Source: Pseudobacter sp.
Lineage (GTDB): Bacteria; Bacteroidota; Bacteroidia; Chitinophagales; Chitinophagaceae
Assembly (NCBI GenBank): GCA_017849455.1
Contig: JAFIGX010000004.1
Location: forward strand, 62,001-126,000
Reading direction: 5' to 3'
DNA length: 64,000 nt
Shown: one piece after another, positions 1-8,604 of the stretch
Position numbering within the stretch: the stretch's first letter is position 1
Layout of the letters: every line of letters begins with the position of its first letter
Made by a program: the position numbers and the translations under genes
The notes under the pieces: model-generated
Seen by the model: the letters and a program-made list of their open reading frames with translations, nothing else
What the model was told of the DNA's origin: nothing
Database searches by the model: none

Positions 1-1252
1 TTTGCCCGATAACATTCTTTCCATACACCATCTCGTTCAGGTAAAAATTCAATACGGACGACGTTTTATAGTCGTCCGCTGAAAAAATAAATGAGCCGGG
101 ATATTTTTCCTGGATGGCCCTCACCTGTCTGGACAGATCTTTCCATCCTACCCAGGTATCATCGGACCGTACCCGAATAGGATAAAAAATAACCTGAACT
201 GCCAGCAACAGATGTACCGCCGCCGACAGCACAACCTGAGTGTGTACCCATCGCGCAGAAAGGTACAGGCTTAACCAGATACAACCCGTGATATAGGCCG
301 GCATCATCCAGTTCAGTTTTACCCAATAGAATGGAGAGAGGAAGAGGAAGGTGGCGAAAACAGGTACAAAAAAACAAAGCAGGAACAGTTCTCTGGACGG
401 AATGGCGCTGACCGACCTCCAATATTTTTTTATCGCCTTCCCCAGAAAGTAGATCAATGCAAAGAAAAAGATGGGCAACAACAGGGCCGACTGATGACCT
501 ATTACACCAAACAGGTCCTTAAGATTGAAGGTCCAGCCTTTCACGTCGTTCATCCTGGATTCCGACTGGAATCTGAAGGAAGCGAAATCATGCTGCATGT
601 TCCAGATCACCACAGGCAGGACCGTTATCAGGAAAATGATGGCAGCGAGTAGTGTCCACCGCGAAAACAGTAACCGGCGATGAGCTGCCGATAATAAAAG
701 GAACAGCACTAATCCGGCCGGCAGGAACAAAGCAGTATACTTGCTATCGAATGCAAATCCCATTAGTAGCCCGGCCCAGGCCCAATAATGCTGCTTGTTC
801 AAAAAAATGGCATGATGAAGAAAAAGCAGGGTAAGTGTCCAGCATAGCACAAGCGGCACATCGGGCGTTGTTACCAGTGACAGGATAGTGATCATAATGG
901 TGGAAAAAAGCAGGAGGAGCGCTTTGCGGGCAATGGCCTGTTCCAAAAAACACATAGCCAGCCTGTAAAAAGACCAGAGCGTAAGGCAGGTGAGCAAAGT
1001 ATCGGTCAATTTCAGCACATAGACCTTTCTTCCCAAAAGATCTGTAAAAAAATGAAGGGCATAGGCAATGACAGGCGGATGATCATAATAAGATAATGCA
1101 AGATGCTCGCTATAAAAATAATAATAGGCATCCTGTGGCATCAATCCAAAAGCGCCTATACAAATAAAGCGGAGTAAAGCGATCAGAAAAATGGCTGTTA
1201 ACAATAGCCATTTGTTTCCTTTAACAATATGGGCATAACTGGTCGGGGCCAT
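1..1252 (-). CDS. GT39 (ArnT/PMT-like) membrane glycosyltransferase, C-terminus outside window
   Basis: The frame is open from the ATG at 1252 down to base 1, giving about 417 visible residues; the C-terminal part lies beyond the window. Near residue 40 it reads QDAYYYFYSEHL and then YYDHPP, the acidic loop and DHPP signature of the PMT/ArnT (GT39) superfamily, and some eight hydrophobic segments follow. Family members transfer a sugar from a polyprenyl-phosphate carrier to an acceptor on the outer side of the inner membrane. Neither sugar nor acceptor can be told here. It is divergent from nagA. Family assignment is firm, the precise role is open. Confidence 0.85.
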   Translation of the reverse strand, partial: MAPTSYAHIVKGNKWLLLTAIFLIALLRFICIGAFGLMPQDAYYYFYSEHLALSYYDHPPVIAYALHFFTDLLGRKVYVLKLTDTLLTCLTLWSFYRLAMCFLEQAIARKALLLLFSTIMITILSLVTTPDVPLVLCWTLTLLFLHHAIFLNKQHYWAWAGLLMGFAFDSKYTALFLPAGLVLFLLLSAAHRRLLFSRWTLLAAIIFLITVLPVVIWNMQHDFASFRFQSESRMNDVKGWTFNLKDLFGVIGHQSALLLPIFFFALIYFLGKAIKKYWRSVSAIPSRELFLLCFFVPVFATFLFLSPFYWVKLNWMMPAYITGCIWLSLYLSARWVHTQVVLSAAVHLLLAVQVIFYPIRVRSDDTWVGWKDLSRQVRAIQEKYPGSFIFSADDYKTSSVLNFYLNEMVYGKNVIGQ

Positions 1253-1320
1253 AATGTATATATGAATACAAACCTGATGCCTCCCTTGTTGTGTGATGTG
1301 GCGCTTTGTCGCGGAAAAAC

Positions 1321-1328
1321 TATATTTG
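1321..1328 (+). promoter_or_regulatory. Probable -7 promoter element of nagA
   Basis: TATATTTG fits the Bacteroidota -7 consensus TAnnTTTG exactly. The -33 position 20 bases upstream has only GTG, so that half is weak. The element lies inside the longest possible upstream extension of the nagA frame, which argues for the nagA start at 1357 rather than 1306. Confidence 0.45.
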
Positions 1329-1356
1329 GTCGATTTTACAATATCAAAAGGGTTTT

Positions 1357-2460
1357 ATGATGACTGCATTGGTCGGCGGACAAATTTTTACAGGGGCTGA
1401 AACGGTCAGTGAAAAAGCATTGCTCCTGGAGGGCAAGCTGATAAAAGGGCTGGTGGCAGCCAGTGAAATTCCGGCAGACGCCACCCGGATCGACTGCCAC
1501 GACCGGTATATTGCCCCTGGTTTCATCGACCTGCAGGTCTATGGTAGTGGTGGCCATCTCTTCTCCAACCAACCTTCGGCCGGGACGTTGAAGGCCATAG
1601 CAGATGCATTGGTAAAGAGCGGCACTACCGGTTTTGCGATCACCCTGGCTACCAATCCGCCAGGTATCGTGCAGGAGGCCATTCGTGTTGTGCGTGAAAA
1701 TCCCCATCCGGCAGTATTGGGATTACATCTTGAAGGGCCCTGGCTCAATCCTGTAAAAAGGGGGGCGCATATCGAATCCCTGATCCATCCTGCCAGTCCA
1801 GATGAAGTGAAAAAACTGCTGACCGATGCTGGAGGGGCCATTGCGATCGTTACCCTGGCGCCGGAAATGAATGACCCTGTCATCATTCATTTGTTGAGGG
1901 ACGCAGGGGTGGTGGTATCAGCCGGGCATAGCAATGCCAGCTTTGAACAGGCTGTTGAAGGTTTCAGGAACGGGATCGGTACTGTCACGCATTTATTCAA
2001 TGCCATGTCGGCTTTCCATCACCGTGATACAGGGCTTCCGGGTGCGGCGTTCTTATCGTCCGGTGTATATGCCAGCATCATTGCGGATGGCATCCATGTA
2101 GATTTCAATACACTTCGCATCAGCAAACAAATCATGGGCAACAGGTTATTCCTGATCACCGATGCCGTGGAAGCAACGGCTGAAGGCCCATATACCCATG
2201 TCAAAAAACGGGACCGCTATACCCTGCCAGATGGCACTCTATCAGGTTCAGCGTTGACAATGATACAAGCTGTTCATAATTGTGTGGAGCAGGCAGGTAT
2301 GTCACTCGAAGAAGCTGTGCGGATGGCCACTTTGTACCCGGCCCTGGTGGCGGGCAGACCAGATATCGGTCACATTGCCCCGGAATGCCTGGCGAACCTG
2401 GTCGTATTTACTAAGGATTATAGAATCGATAAAGTATTTTTAGGAGGGGTTGTTCAATAA
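1357..2460 (+). CDS. nagA: N-acetylglucosamine-6-phosphate deacetylase
   Basis: Hydrolyses N-acetylglucosamine-6-phosphate to glucosamine-6-phosphate and acetate in the cytoplasm, feeding amino sugars from chitin or cell-wall turnover into glycolysis or envelope synthesis. The amidohydrolase-fold signatures are in order: APGFIDLQVYGSGG near residue 50, LGLHLEGPW with the metal-binding Glu near 125, SAGHS near 190, THLFNAM near 210, ADGIHV near 240 and LITDA near 262. Length of about 367 residues is normal. The start at 1357 (two ATGs in a row) is chosen because the protein begins directly with the family's first strand and a -7 element lies just upstream; the frame is open back to 1306. No other nag gene is adjacent. 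Confidence 0.95.
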   Translation: MMTALVGGQIFTGAETVSEKALLLEGKLIKGLVAASEIPADATRIDCHDRYIAPGFIDLQVYGSGGHLFSNQPSAGTLKAIADALVKSGTTGFAITLATNPPGIVQEAIRVVRENPHPAVLGLHLEGPWLNPVKRGAHIESLIHPASPDEVKKLLTDAGGAIAIVTLAPEMNDPVIIHLLRDAGVVVSAGHSNASFEQAVEGFRNGIGTVTHLFNAMSAFHHRDTGLPGAAFLSSGVYASIIADGIHVDFNTLRISKQIMGNRLFLITDAVEATAEGPYTHVKKRDRYTLPDGTLSGSALTMIQAVHNCVEQAGMSLEEAVRMATLYPALVAGRPDIGHIAPECLANLVVFTKDYRIDKVFLGGVVQ

Positions 2461-2535
2461 AAATATTTTGTCTAACTTTTATCAACAACCGAACTATTGG
2501 CATTCTTTTTTCGTATATCATGGAAAAGTAATTGT

Positions 2536-3657
2536 ATGCCAACTCACGAAACCCAGTCTCAAGCCAACAGCCTTGAACAATTAGTCAGCACTATTCAGCG
2601 TACCAACCATTATTTTTTGGAACAGGTACAGAAGCAGGTGAATACTGCGTTGACGTTACGCAATTGGATGATCGGTCTTTTCATTGTAGAGTATGAGCAA
2701 TTTGGCTCCGACAGGGCTGAATATGGTGAGAGGCTTCTTAGTAAGCTGGCGGAAAGGCTGAAAAGAACTGGTATAAAAGGCTCTTCACCAGCCTACCTAT
2801 ACGTGACGAAACAACTGTATCTTACTTATCCACAAATGGTAAAATCTTTACCTAAAGGAATGGAAGAAGCTGGTTATCAGTTAAATAGAATTTTCCAATC
2901 ATTGATTGGAAAATCTGAATCGTCTTTGAGCACCCCAGTAGAAATACTTCTCAACCGGCTTTCCTTTACCCATTTTATCGAGCTTCTCAAAGCAGACACG
3001 CCTCTCAAACGTGCCTTTTATGAAACCCAGGCAATTACCAATAACTGGTCTGTACGGGAACTGCAACGGGCCATGAGCAGCCTTTTATTTGAACGGACAG
3101 GGCTAAGCGCAGATAAGCAGGCAGTATTGGAGAATCACCGGAAAGGCTCTGGTATGAAGCCATCCGATATTTTCAGAAGCCCTTATTTCCTGGAGTTCCT
3201 GGGACTACCTGAAAATACGTCCCACTCCGAAACAGATCTTGAACGGACCATCATTCAACAACTACAGGATTTCCTGCTGGAATTGGGAAGAGGATTTTGT
3301 TTCGAGGCGAGACAAAAACGTATTACATTCGATAACACGCATTACCGTATTGACCTGGTCTTCTATCACCGGATACTGAAATGTCATGTGCTGCTGGACC
3401 TGAAAATGGGAAGTTTTACACCTGCGGATGCCGGGCAGATGAATATGTATCTGAATTATTTCAAGGACCAGGAAATGCAGGAAGGAGACAATCCGCCGAT
3501 AGGGATCATCCTCTGCGCCGGGAAGAATGAGACATTAGTGAAGTACGCCACGGCAGGTCTGTCACAACAGTTATTCGTATCCAAATACCTGATGAACCTG
3601 CCCAGTGAATTGGAGTTGGAAAGGGTCGTTGAGGAGGAGCAGGCTAAGGTTTCCTGA
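2536..3657 (+). CDS. DUF1016 (YhcG-like) PDDEXK nuclease-domain protein
   Basis: About 373 residues. The N-terminal half (LRNWMIGLFIVEYEQFGSDR near residue 36) is the helical DUF1016 N-terminal domain. The C-terminal half is a PDDEXK-type fold: a Glu in FCFEARQKR, the Asp in YRIDLVFYHR, and LLDLKMG with the Lys of the motif. Family proteins are found near restriction and mobile DNA in many bacteria, but their substrate is not settled. It stands alone between nagA and the convergent DUF1338 gene. The ATG at 2536 gives the usual N-terminus; the frame is open to 2497, but those residues look untypical. The function of this copy is not inferable. Confidence 0.85.
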   Translation: MPTHETQSQANSLEQLVSTIQRTNHYFLEQVQKQVNTALTLRNWMIGLFIVEYEQFGSDRAEYGERLLSKLAERLKRTGIKGSSPAYLYVTKQLYLTYPQMVKSLPKGMEEAGYQLNRIFQSLIGKSESSLSTPVEILLNRLSFTHFIELLKADTPLKRAFYETQAITNNWSVRELQRAMSSLLFERTGLSADKQAVLENHRKGSGMKPSDIFRSPYFLEFLGLPENTSHSETDLERTIIQQLQDFLLELGRGFCFEARQKRITFDNTHYRIDLVFYHRILKCHVLLDLKMGSFTPADAGQMNMYLNYFKDQEMQEGDNPPIGIILCAGKNETLVKYATAGLSQQLFVSKYLMNLPSELELERVVEEEQAKVS

Positions 3658-3690
3658 CATTGTAAAGATTCCCAAAAATTGCTGCAGGTA

Positions 3691-4605
3691 CTACTTTGCC
3701 GTCTGCTCCGTATAAGTACTTTCAAATATCTTGTCGGCGTTGTTGGTCTCGAATCCATCACGACGATGTTCCGGCCTGATCTGCCCTGCAGGCAAATGAG
3801 TGAATTGTGGCAACACTCTCCTCTCCGCGAACTCCACATAACTGCCGGCGATCTTCATTTTCTCACCACCTGCAAAAGTAGCTTCAAGCATAGGCGCTAC
3901 CGTGCTGCTCTGCAATAAAAGCCCATCGGCGCTTTGCTTGATCTTTCCTCCGGAGGTGTTCAGTTTAATGCCGATCGATTCGAGGAAACCATTGAACTGT
4001 TCCAGGGTATTGTAGCCTTCCTTCAGACTATGCACGCTGATGGTATAGTGATTCAGATAGTACCTGTTATAGATCACCCAGGCCGCATATTCGCTTTCCT
4101 GTAATAATGTATTGTATTCTTCCTTAGTAGGTGCTTCCCATAATTGACGGTGAAGGAATTCACCGATGGCCAGGCCGTCATTCAGATCCAGTTGGCCGAC
4201 TGGGTCCAATTTGATAGGATCAGTATACCGGTGAATGATCTGCTGGGCATTGTGCGACAAATCCTGCACCCGCAATTCGCTCAGGAAGATCCGCGGATAG
4301 GCAGGCGTTGGCGGAGCATACCAATAAGCATTCAATTTCTTTTCTGCAAATGAATAGTAATCTTTTTTCCGGTAACCATGATGCAGGAACACTTTTTCCA
4401 GGGAAGCAATGCCCAGATGAGGCACGCCCAGCGTGCGGAATGCAATATGGTCGTTCACGATCTCATCTTGCGATCCGATGATCCCTTTACTGATCAAGGC
4501 AGTACTGATCTTTTGTACATCCGGCACATTGGCCATGTAACGGTCGAACAGTATTCGCAGGAATTGATCGAGTGGTGTATTGGAGGTAAAATGCATGTCA
4601 GGCAA
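3691..4605 (-). CDS. DUF1338 protein, 2-oxoadipate dioxygenase/decarboxylase family
   Basis: 304 residues of the DUF1338 family, whose characterised member HglS (YdcJ group) converts 2-oxoadipate to 2-hydroxyglutarate with Fe(II) and O2 in lysine breakdown. Visible motifs are NDHIAFRTLG near residue 50 (metal His), NHYTISVHSL near 180 (second His) and AGSYVEFAERR near 260 (metal Glu). The start at 4605 is used; the ATG three codons later is equally possible. A LysR regulator is transcribed divergently 64 bp away, suggesting it controls this gene. No other lysine-degradation gene is nearby, so the substrate in this organism is an inference from family membership. Confidence 0.85.
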   Translation of the reverse strand: MPDMHFTSNTPLDQFLRILFDRYMANVPDVQKISTALISKGIIGSQDEIVNDHIAFRTLGVPHLGIASLEKVFLHHGYRKKDYYSFAEKKLNAYWYAPPTPAYPRIFLSELRVQDLSHNAQQIIHRYTDPIKLDPVGQLDLNDGLAIGEFLHRQLWEAPTKEEYNTLLQESEYAAWVIYNRYYLNHYTISVHSLKEGYNTLEQFNGFLESIGIKLNTSGGKIKQSADGLLLQSSTVAPMLEATFAGGEKMKIAGSYVEFAERRVLPQFTHLPAGQIRPEHRRDGFETNNADKIFESTYTEQTAK

Positions 4606-4669
4606 TTTTAAATTGACGATACAAAATTCGGTATATTTACGATTAGTGATAATTTATATTTATTAATAG

Positions 4670-5557
4670 ATGATAAGTATTGTTAATCAAATTGAACTGC
4701 GTCATCTGAGCTATTTCCGCGTACTGGCAGAGGAATTACATTACAGGAAAGCTGCGGAGAAACTGTATATATCGCAATCCGCCCTCAGCCAACAGATCAA
4801 ACAACTGGAGCAGATCCTTCAAACCCGGCTTTTTGATAGGACAAATAAGAAAGTATTGCTGAGCAATGCGGGCAAATTGCTTTACCAGGAAGTAGTGCAA
4901 CTGATGACCAAACTCGACAATGCCATCAATCACCTCGACCTGCTGAACAAGGGCAATACCGGGCAGATCGGGATCGGTTTTGTAGGCTCGGCCATGTATT
5001 CCGTTCTGCCGGGATTGCTGAAAAAATTCAACCGTGCCCATCCTGGCATCAAATTCCAACTGGAAGAACTTACCAACAGGGAACAATTATCGGCACTGGA
5101 AAAAGATGAGATCGATATCGGGTTCATGCGGTCCAATCGTGTGGAAGAAGGGATGCAGACCAGGATCGTGTTGAGAGAGAATTTCAGCCTGGTATTGGCG
5201 AAGGATCATCCGATGACCAGCACGAAATTCAAACATATCGGCCAGTTGAAGGAAGAGAATTTTATCCTCTTCCCTAATGATCAAAGTCAGCTCTATTACC
5301 AGCAGATCATCAATCTCTGTGCCGACCAGGGCTTTATGCCGAAGATCTCCCATAAGGCCATCCACGCCCCAGCTATCTTCCAACTGGTGGGTAGTGGTAT
5401 GGGACTATCGATCATTCCTGCTTCCCTGGCTACGGGCCATCCACCGGACATAAAATTCATCGAGTTGAAAAATGTTCCGCAGAAGACCGAGTTGTATGCT
5501 GTATGGAAAAAGGAAAGTCAGAACCCGGCGCTACACGCATTGCTCAAACTATTGTAA
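4670..5557 (+). CDS. LysR-family transcriptional regulator
   Basis: 295 residues. The N-terminal winged helix-turn-helix is clear (ELRHLSYFRVLAEELHYRKA, then SQSALSQQIKQLE, residues about 8-50), followed by the linker helix and a LysR substrate-binding domain (IGIGFVGSAMYSVLPGLL near residue 100, GMGLSIIPASLA near 240). Such proteins usually repress or activate the divergently transcribed neighbour and themselves in response to a small ligand. Here the neighbour is the DUF1338 dioxygenase, with a short AT-rich intergenic space of 64 bp that must carry both promoters. The ligand is unknown; an intermediate of 2-oxoadipate metabolism would fit. Confidence 0.92.
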   Translation: MISIVNQIELRHLSYFRVLAEELHYRKAAEKLYISQSALSQQIKQLEQILQTRLFDRTNKKVLLSNAGKLLYQEVVQLMTKLDNAINHLDLLNKGNTGQIGIGFVGSAMYSVLPGLLKKFNRAHPGIKFQLEELTNREQLSALEKDEIDIGFMRSNRVEEGMQTRIVLRENFSLVLAKDHPMTSTKFKHIGQLKEENFILFPNDQSQLYYQQIINLCADQGFMPKISHKAIHAPAIFQLVGSGMGLSIIPASLATGHPPDIKFIELKNVPQKTELYAVWKKESQNPALHALLKLL

Positions 5558-5562
5558 TATGG

Positions 5563-5772
5563 TCAACTGCTTTTTGTACGCAGTTTTCTTTTTACCCAGG
5601 CCCCCTTCCATAACCAGAATCCGGAAATTACAATAATGGGGAAGATCACCCACTTTACCATCAGGGCGCTCCTGGGGATCTGAGCAACCGGCCCGTAGAT
5701 ATACCCTACTACCGGAATGCTCAGTATGATATGTACCCACCGTATTATTTTTCTTTCAGTTGAAGCTTTCAT
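5563..5772 (-). CDS. Small two-helix membrane protein
   Basis: 69 residues: a short charged N-terminus (MKASTERKIIRWVH), a first hydrophobic helix (IILSIPVVGYIYG), a polar turn (PVAQIPRSALM) and a second helix (VIFPIIVISGFWLWKGA) with a basic tail. This organisation resembles small inner-membrane proteins seen in other Bacteroidota; I know no function. It ends 5 bp from the stop of the convergent LysR gene and follows another small membrane gene on the same strand. An alternative frame on this strand has no such pattern, so this frame is preferred. Confidence 0.65.
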   Translation of the reverse strand: MKASTERKIIRWVHIILSIPVVGYIYGPVAQIPRSALMVKWVIFPIIVISGFWLWKGAWVKRKLRTKSS

Positions 5773-5796
5773 GGCCGGTGATTTTAAAAATTCCTG

Positions 5797-6060
5797 TTAA
5801 TAACGCACAACAGCAGAATCCTTTTGCCCGTAATAACAACCCCGTTCCTGCCCATTGTAAGCGCGATGGCCATGACGCCAGGGGCCTCCGCGAAACAACA
5901 AGATGCTTGTACCGATGAACAATACGATGGTGAGGACCGTAGCCACTTTGGCGAAGACAGACAAAGTAGCGCTCTTCGAAAAATTACCGAATACATAGCC
6001 GATGATGAAGACCATGCAGGCAACGAATAATATTCTCGTTAAAATGAATAAGACTGGCAT
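5797..6060 (-). CDS. Small two-helix membrane protein with polar tail
   Basis: 87 residues with two predicted membrane helices (about residues 3-23, LFILTRILFVACMVFIIGYV, and 36-56), then a polar, Gly- and Tyr-rich tail (GGPWRHGHRAYNGQERGCYY). No domain is recognised. It is 24 bp upstream of the next small membrane gene on the same strand, so the two may be cotranscribed. The hydrophobic pattern and start context favour a real gene; function unknown. Confidence 0.55.
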   Translation of the reverse strand: MPVLFILTRILFVACMVFIIGYVFGNFSKSATLSVFAKVATVLTIVLFIGTSILLFRGGPWRHGHRAYNGQERGCYYGQKDSAVVRY

Positions 6061-6187
6061 AGTTGTAAGATTTGATTTTAAAAATTTGAATGTTCCTTAC
6101 ACAAAGCTATCCACGAAAGAATGACTGTATATGCCTGAATAGATGACAGGGGAAGATGAATAGATAAGAACCGGAATTGGGATGATC

Positions 6188-6889
6188 TCAGGAAGGGAGA
6201 ATATTATCGAGGTTCGATCTGTAGCTTTCGCTGAGTGGTAATTCAGTCTGCCCGATGCTGATAAGATCGCGTTTGATAGCTGCTATCTTATCGACGGAAA
6301 CGATATAGGATTTATGGATCCGCGCAAAACGATAAGGCATGAGCTTATCTTCCAGCGCCTTCAGGCTCATTTTCGTGATCACGGGTTTGGTAGCAGCAGC
6401 CAGGAATATCCTTACATAGTCTTTCATACCTTCTATATAAAGTATGTCCGAGATAGTTATTTTCACCTGGTTGTATTCTACGTATACAAAGAAATAGCCG
6501 GGCTGGTCTTCCCGGTGCCCACCTTTCTGATGCAGCCTGAACAGTTCATAGGCTTTGTTGCAGGCTTTTACAAAACGCTCGAAGGAGACGGGCTTCAGGA
6601 GATAGTCGACTGCATCGAGATTGAAACCTTCCAGCGCGTGCTCCTGGTATGCAGTGATGAAGATGACCATCGGGGGGAATTTCAGTGTCTGCACGAACTG
6701 CAGGCCATTCAGTCCGGGCATCTGGATATCGAGAAATATCAGGTCTACCTGTTCTTTATGCAATATTTCAGCCGCTTCCATGGCATTCCTGCAACGGCCC
6801 ACCAGGTTGAGGAATGGCACCTGCCGGATATTATCGACCAGGAGATCGAGCACCAGCTTCTCATCATCTACCGCAATGCAGTTCATCAT
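6188..6889 (-). CDS. LytTR-family response regulator
   Basis: 233 residues. A receiver domain comes first (NCIAVDDEKLVLDLL at the start, phospho-acceptor Asp in LIFLDIQMPG near residue 54, Lys in DYLLKPVSF near 103), followed by a LytTR DNA-binding domain (ISDILYIEGMKDYVRIFL near 150, RIHKSYIVSV near 198). It overlaps the stop of the upstream histidine kinase gene by 4 bp, so kinase and regulator are translated as a pair. Two Met codons begin the frame; either may be used. Its DNA targets are not evident from the sequence. Confidence 0.93.
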   Translation of the reverse strand: MMNCIAVDDEKLVLDLLVDNIRQVPFLNLVGRCRNAMEAAEILHKEQVDLIFLDIQMPGLNGLQFVQTLKFPPMVIFITAYQEHALEGFNLDAVDYLLKPVSFERFVKACNKAYELFRLHQKGGHREDQPGYFFVYVEYNQVKITISDILYIEGMKDYVRIFLAAATKPVITKMSLKALEDKLMPYRFARIHKSYIVSVDKIAAIKRDLISIGQTELPLSESYRSNLDNILPS

Positions 6890-7887
6890 GACAGGTCAAG
6901 TTTTAAGTGAACAGAGAATATACCGTCCTCATCCTCGATATCGAGCAAGTATTTGCCGGGGTACAGAAGTTGGAGCCTGTTCTTCACATTCATCAGTCCG
7001 ATGCCCGAGCTTTTGTCCCTGGAATTATTCTCCTTCGTGTAATTATTCTTCACACTGAAATCCAGGAGTTGCTCTTTCACCTGGAGCCGAACATGGATAA
7101 AGGGATCTTTTTGCAGACCGATGCTGTGCTTGAACGCGTTTTCGATAAATGGCACCAGCAGCATTGGTTCGATAGAACAGGTTTCACATTCATTGAAAAT
7201 TTCTGTCTGCACTTCCACCTCATCGCTGAAACGTAATTGCTGCAAGGTAATATAATGCTGGAGGTGTTCGATCTCCCTGTCTACCGTGATCTTATCGCTA
7301 TTGGAATCGTATAACATATATCGCAGCAGTTCCGAAAGCCTGATGAGGGAGGGCTCCAGCAGTGGTGAACGTTGGCGGGCCAGGGATACCATATTCGTCA
7401 TCATATTGAATAGAAAGTGTGGGCTCACCTGCGAGCGGAGGAATTTCAGTTCTGCCGCCAGTTGTTCTGTCCTTGCTTCCTTCTCCAACCGTTCGAACCG
7501 AAGGCGGTCGCTGATAAGCCGGAAAAGCATACTGGCCAGCAATAATGGGATCAATGAAAAGAAGATGGCCCGGCTATTGGCATCGGTGAGCCGGAAATTA
7601 GGGTCCAGTTGAAGCAGGTATACTTTGACCCTGAATGATCCGATGATAATGGCAGCGATCACGATGATATACAGCCACCACCATTTCCTGTTGAGGAGTT
7701 TTGGATAAAGGTAATAGGCATTCAGGTAGAACAGGCCGATATGATAGATGGAGGTTACGAGAAAAAAGTTTTTCGAGAGGCCCAGGAAATTACTATTGCC
7801 TACCAGTATATGTGGGATCGCCAGCAACAGTACCCAGATGAACGCATGGATACCGGGAACGAAATATGGTGAACGCAGGATATTCAT
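6886..7887 (-). CDS. LytS/YpdA-like sensor histidine kinase
   Basis: 333 residues. Four hydrophobic helices occupy about residues 10-120 with no extracytoplasmic sensor domain, followed by a coiled stretch and the His_kinase (PF06580) module: phospho-acceptor His in SPHFLFNMMTNM near residue 155, N box in FIENAFKHS near 245 and the glycine box GIGLMNVKNRLQ near 305. It is the sensor partner of the LytTR regulator that overlaps its stop codon. The signal sensed is unknown. The next gene upstream is about 115 bp away and functionally unrelated by appearance. Confidence 0.93.
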   Translation of the reverse strand: MNILRSPYFVPGIHAFIWVLLLAIPHILVGNSNFLGLSKNFFLVTSIYHIGLFYLNAYYLYPKLLNRKWWWLYIIVIAAIIIGSFRVKVYLLQLDPNFRLTDANSRAIFFSLIPLLLASMLFRLISDRLRFERLEKEARTEQLAAELKFLRSQVSPHFLFNMMTNMVSLARQRSPLLEPSLIRLSELLRYMLYDSNSDKITVDREIEHLQHYITLQQLRFSDEVEVQTEIFNECETCSIEPMLLVPFIENAFKHSIGLQKDPFIHVRLQVKEQLLDFSVKNNYTKENNSRDKSSGIGLMNVKNRLQLLYPGKYLLDIEDEDGIFSVHLKLDLS

Positions 7888-8003
7888 CGGCGAAAATTAC
7901 TGCCTGGCCGTAGGGCAGGCAGCATTGTGTAGACGAAACCGGCCTATGTGTGGATGAAATATTCCCACTACAGGCTGGTTTCATGGTCAATTGACTGGTC
8001 AAT

Positions 8004-8522
8004 TTAATTAAGTTTTTTGGTATTGCCCGTTTCATGCGGGGTGAGGCAGGCAAGGATAGTGAGTACGAGAGATACGATACAGGCAAAGCTGCGCAGGTTG
8101 TTCAGTTGGTTCCAGGGGCCTTCGAAAACGGCTCTTTGCTCTGCGATCTGGGCGGCGGTGGCGGAGCCGACATTGAATTTGTCGAGCGCCATGTTCAGAG
8201 GCATATTGGCAAAGCTGGTGATCCCGATCACGCCAACTATATATACAATGGAAGCGATAAGCAGGTAGGTGAACCTGCGCTGGCGGGGTTTGCCAGAGTG
8301 CATAAAGGTACTAATGGGTAACAGGATGGCAGAACCGAAGAAGCAGAGAAAGAAAAGCGGGTTTTCGATCTTACGGTTGAGCGACTGAAAGGCTTCCAGG
8401 TATTGGTCATTGGGCAATGGGGCCAGTCCGACCATTACCGAAACCGACCAGCAGTAAAAGATACCGGCTGTCAGGCCCATGATGGTGGCGGCGATGAGGA
8501 GTATGAGATTTTTGTTTTTCAT
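8004..8522 (-). CDS. DUF1772 (anthrone oxygenase-like) membrane protein
   Basis: 172 residues with four hydrophobic helices (around residues 6-26, 57-75, 86-104 and 145-162) and the DUF1772 pattern, including FFGSAILLP in the second helix, FANMPLN between helices 3 and 4, and NQLNNLRSFACIVSLVLTIL at the end. Fungal relatives include anthrone oxygenase; most bacterial members have no proven activity. The gene follows the NmrA-like reductase on the same strand, separated by a strong hairpin, so it is probably transcribed partly by read-through or from its own promoter. Confidence 0.8.
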   Translation of the reverse strand: MKNKNLILLIAATIMGLTAGIFYCWSVSVMVGLAPLPNDQYLEAFQSLNRKIENPLFFLCFFGSAILLPISTFMHSGKPRQRRFTYLLIASIVYIVGVIGITSFANMPLNMALDKFNVGSATAAQIAEQRAVFEGPWNQLNNLRSFACIVSLVLTILACLTPHETGNTKKLN

Positions 8523-8570
8523 TCTGTTTGGTTGTTGTAGTGATGATGTATTTGTATTAAGCGTGTATTA

Positions 8571-8601
8571 TACGGCCTTCGCCCTTCGGGCGAAGGCCGT
8601 A
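8571..8601. terminator. Perfect 14-bp hairpin between NmrA-like and DUF1772 genes
   Basis: TACGGCCTTCGCCC is followed by a TTC loop and its exact reverse complement. It starts 4 bp past the stop of the NmrA-like gene (minus strand). No T run follows on either strand, so it may be an attenuating or RNA-stabilising hairpin rather than a full terminator. Confidence 0.6.
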
Positions 8602-8604
8602 GCT

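Noticed and set aside
61..953. Several short frames within the first 1.25 kb on both strands
   Set aside because: All fall inside the continuous minus-strand GT39 frame, which carries the clear family motif.
2536..3657. DUF1016 gene as part of a defence island
   Set aside because: Neighbours are metabolic genes; the AAA/DUF4143 and HipBST genes are tens of kilobases away, so no island can be claimed.
4606..4669. LysR-type operator in the DUF1338-LysR gap
   Set aside because: ATTAGTGATAATTTATATTTATTAAT-like pairing is weak in such AT-rich DNA; no clear T-N11-A palindrome stands out.
7985..8004. Direct repeat GGTCAATT, 12 bp apart, before the sensor kinase
   Set aside because: Too short and overlapping the end of the DUF1772 gene; no second copy elsewhere was noticed.
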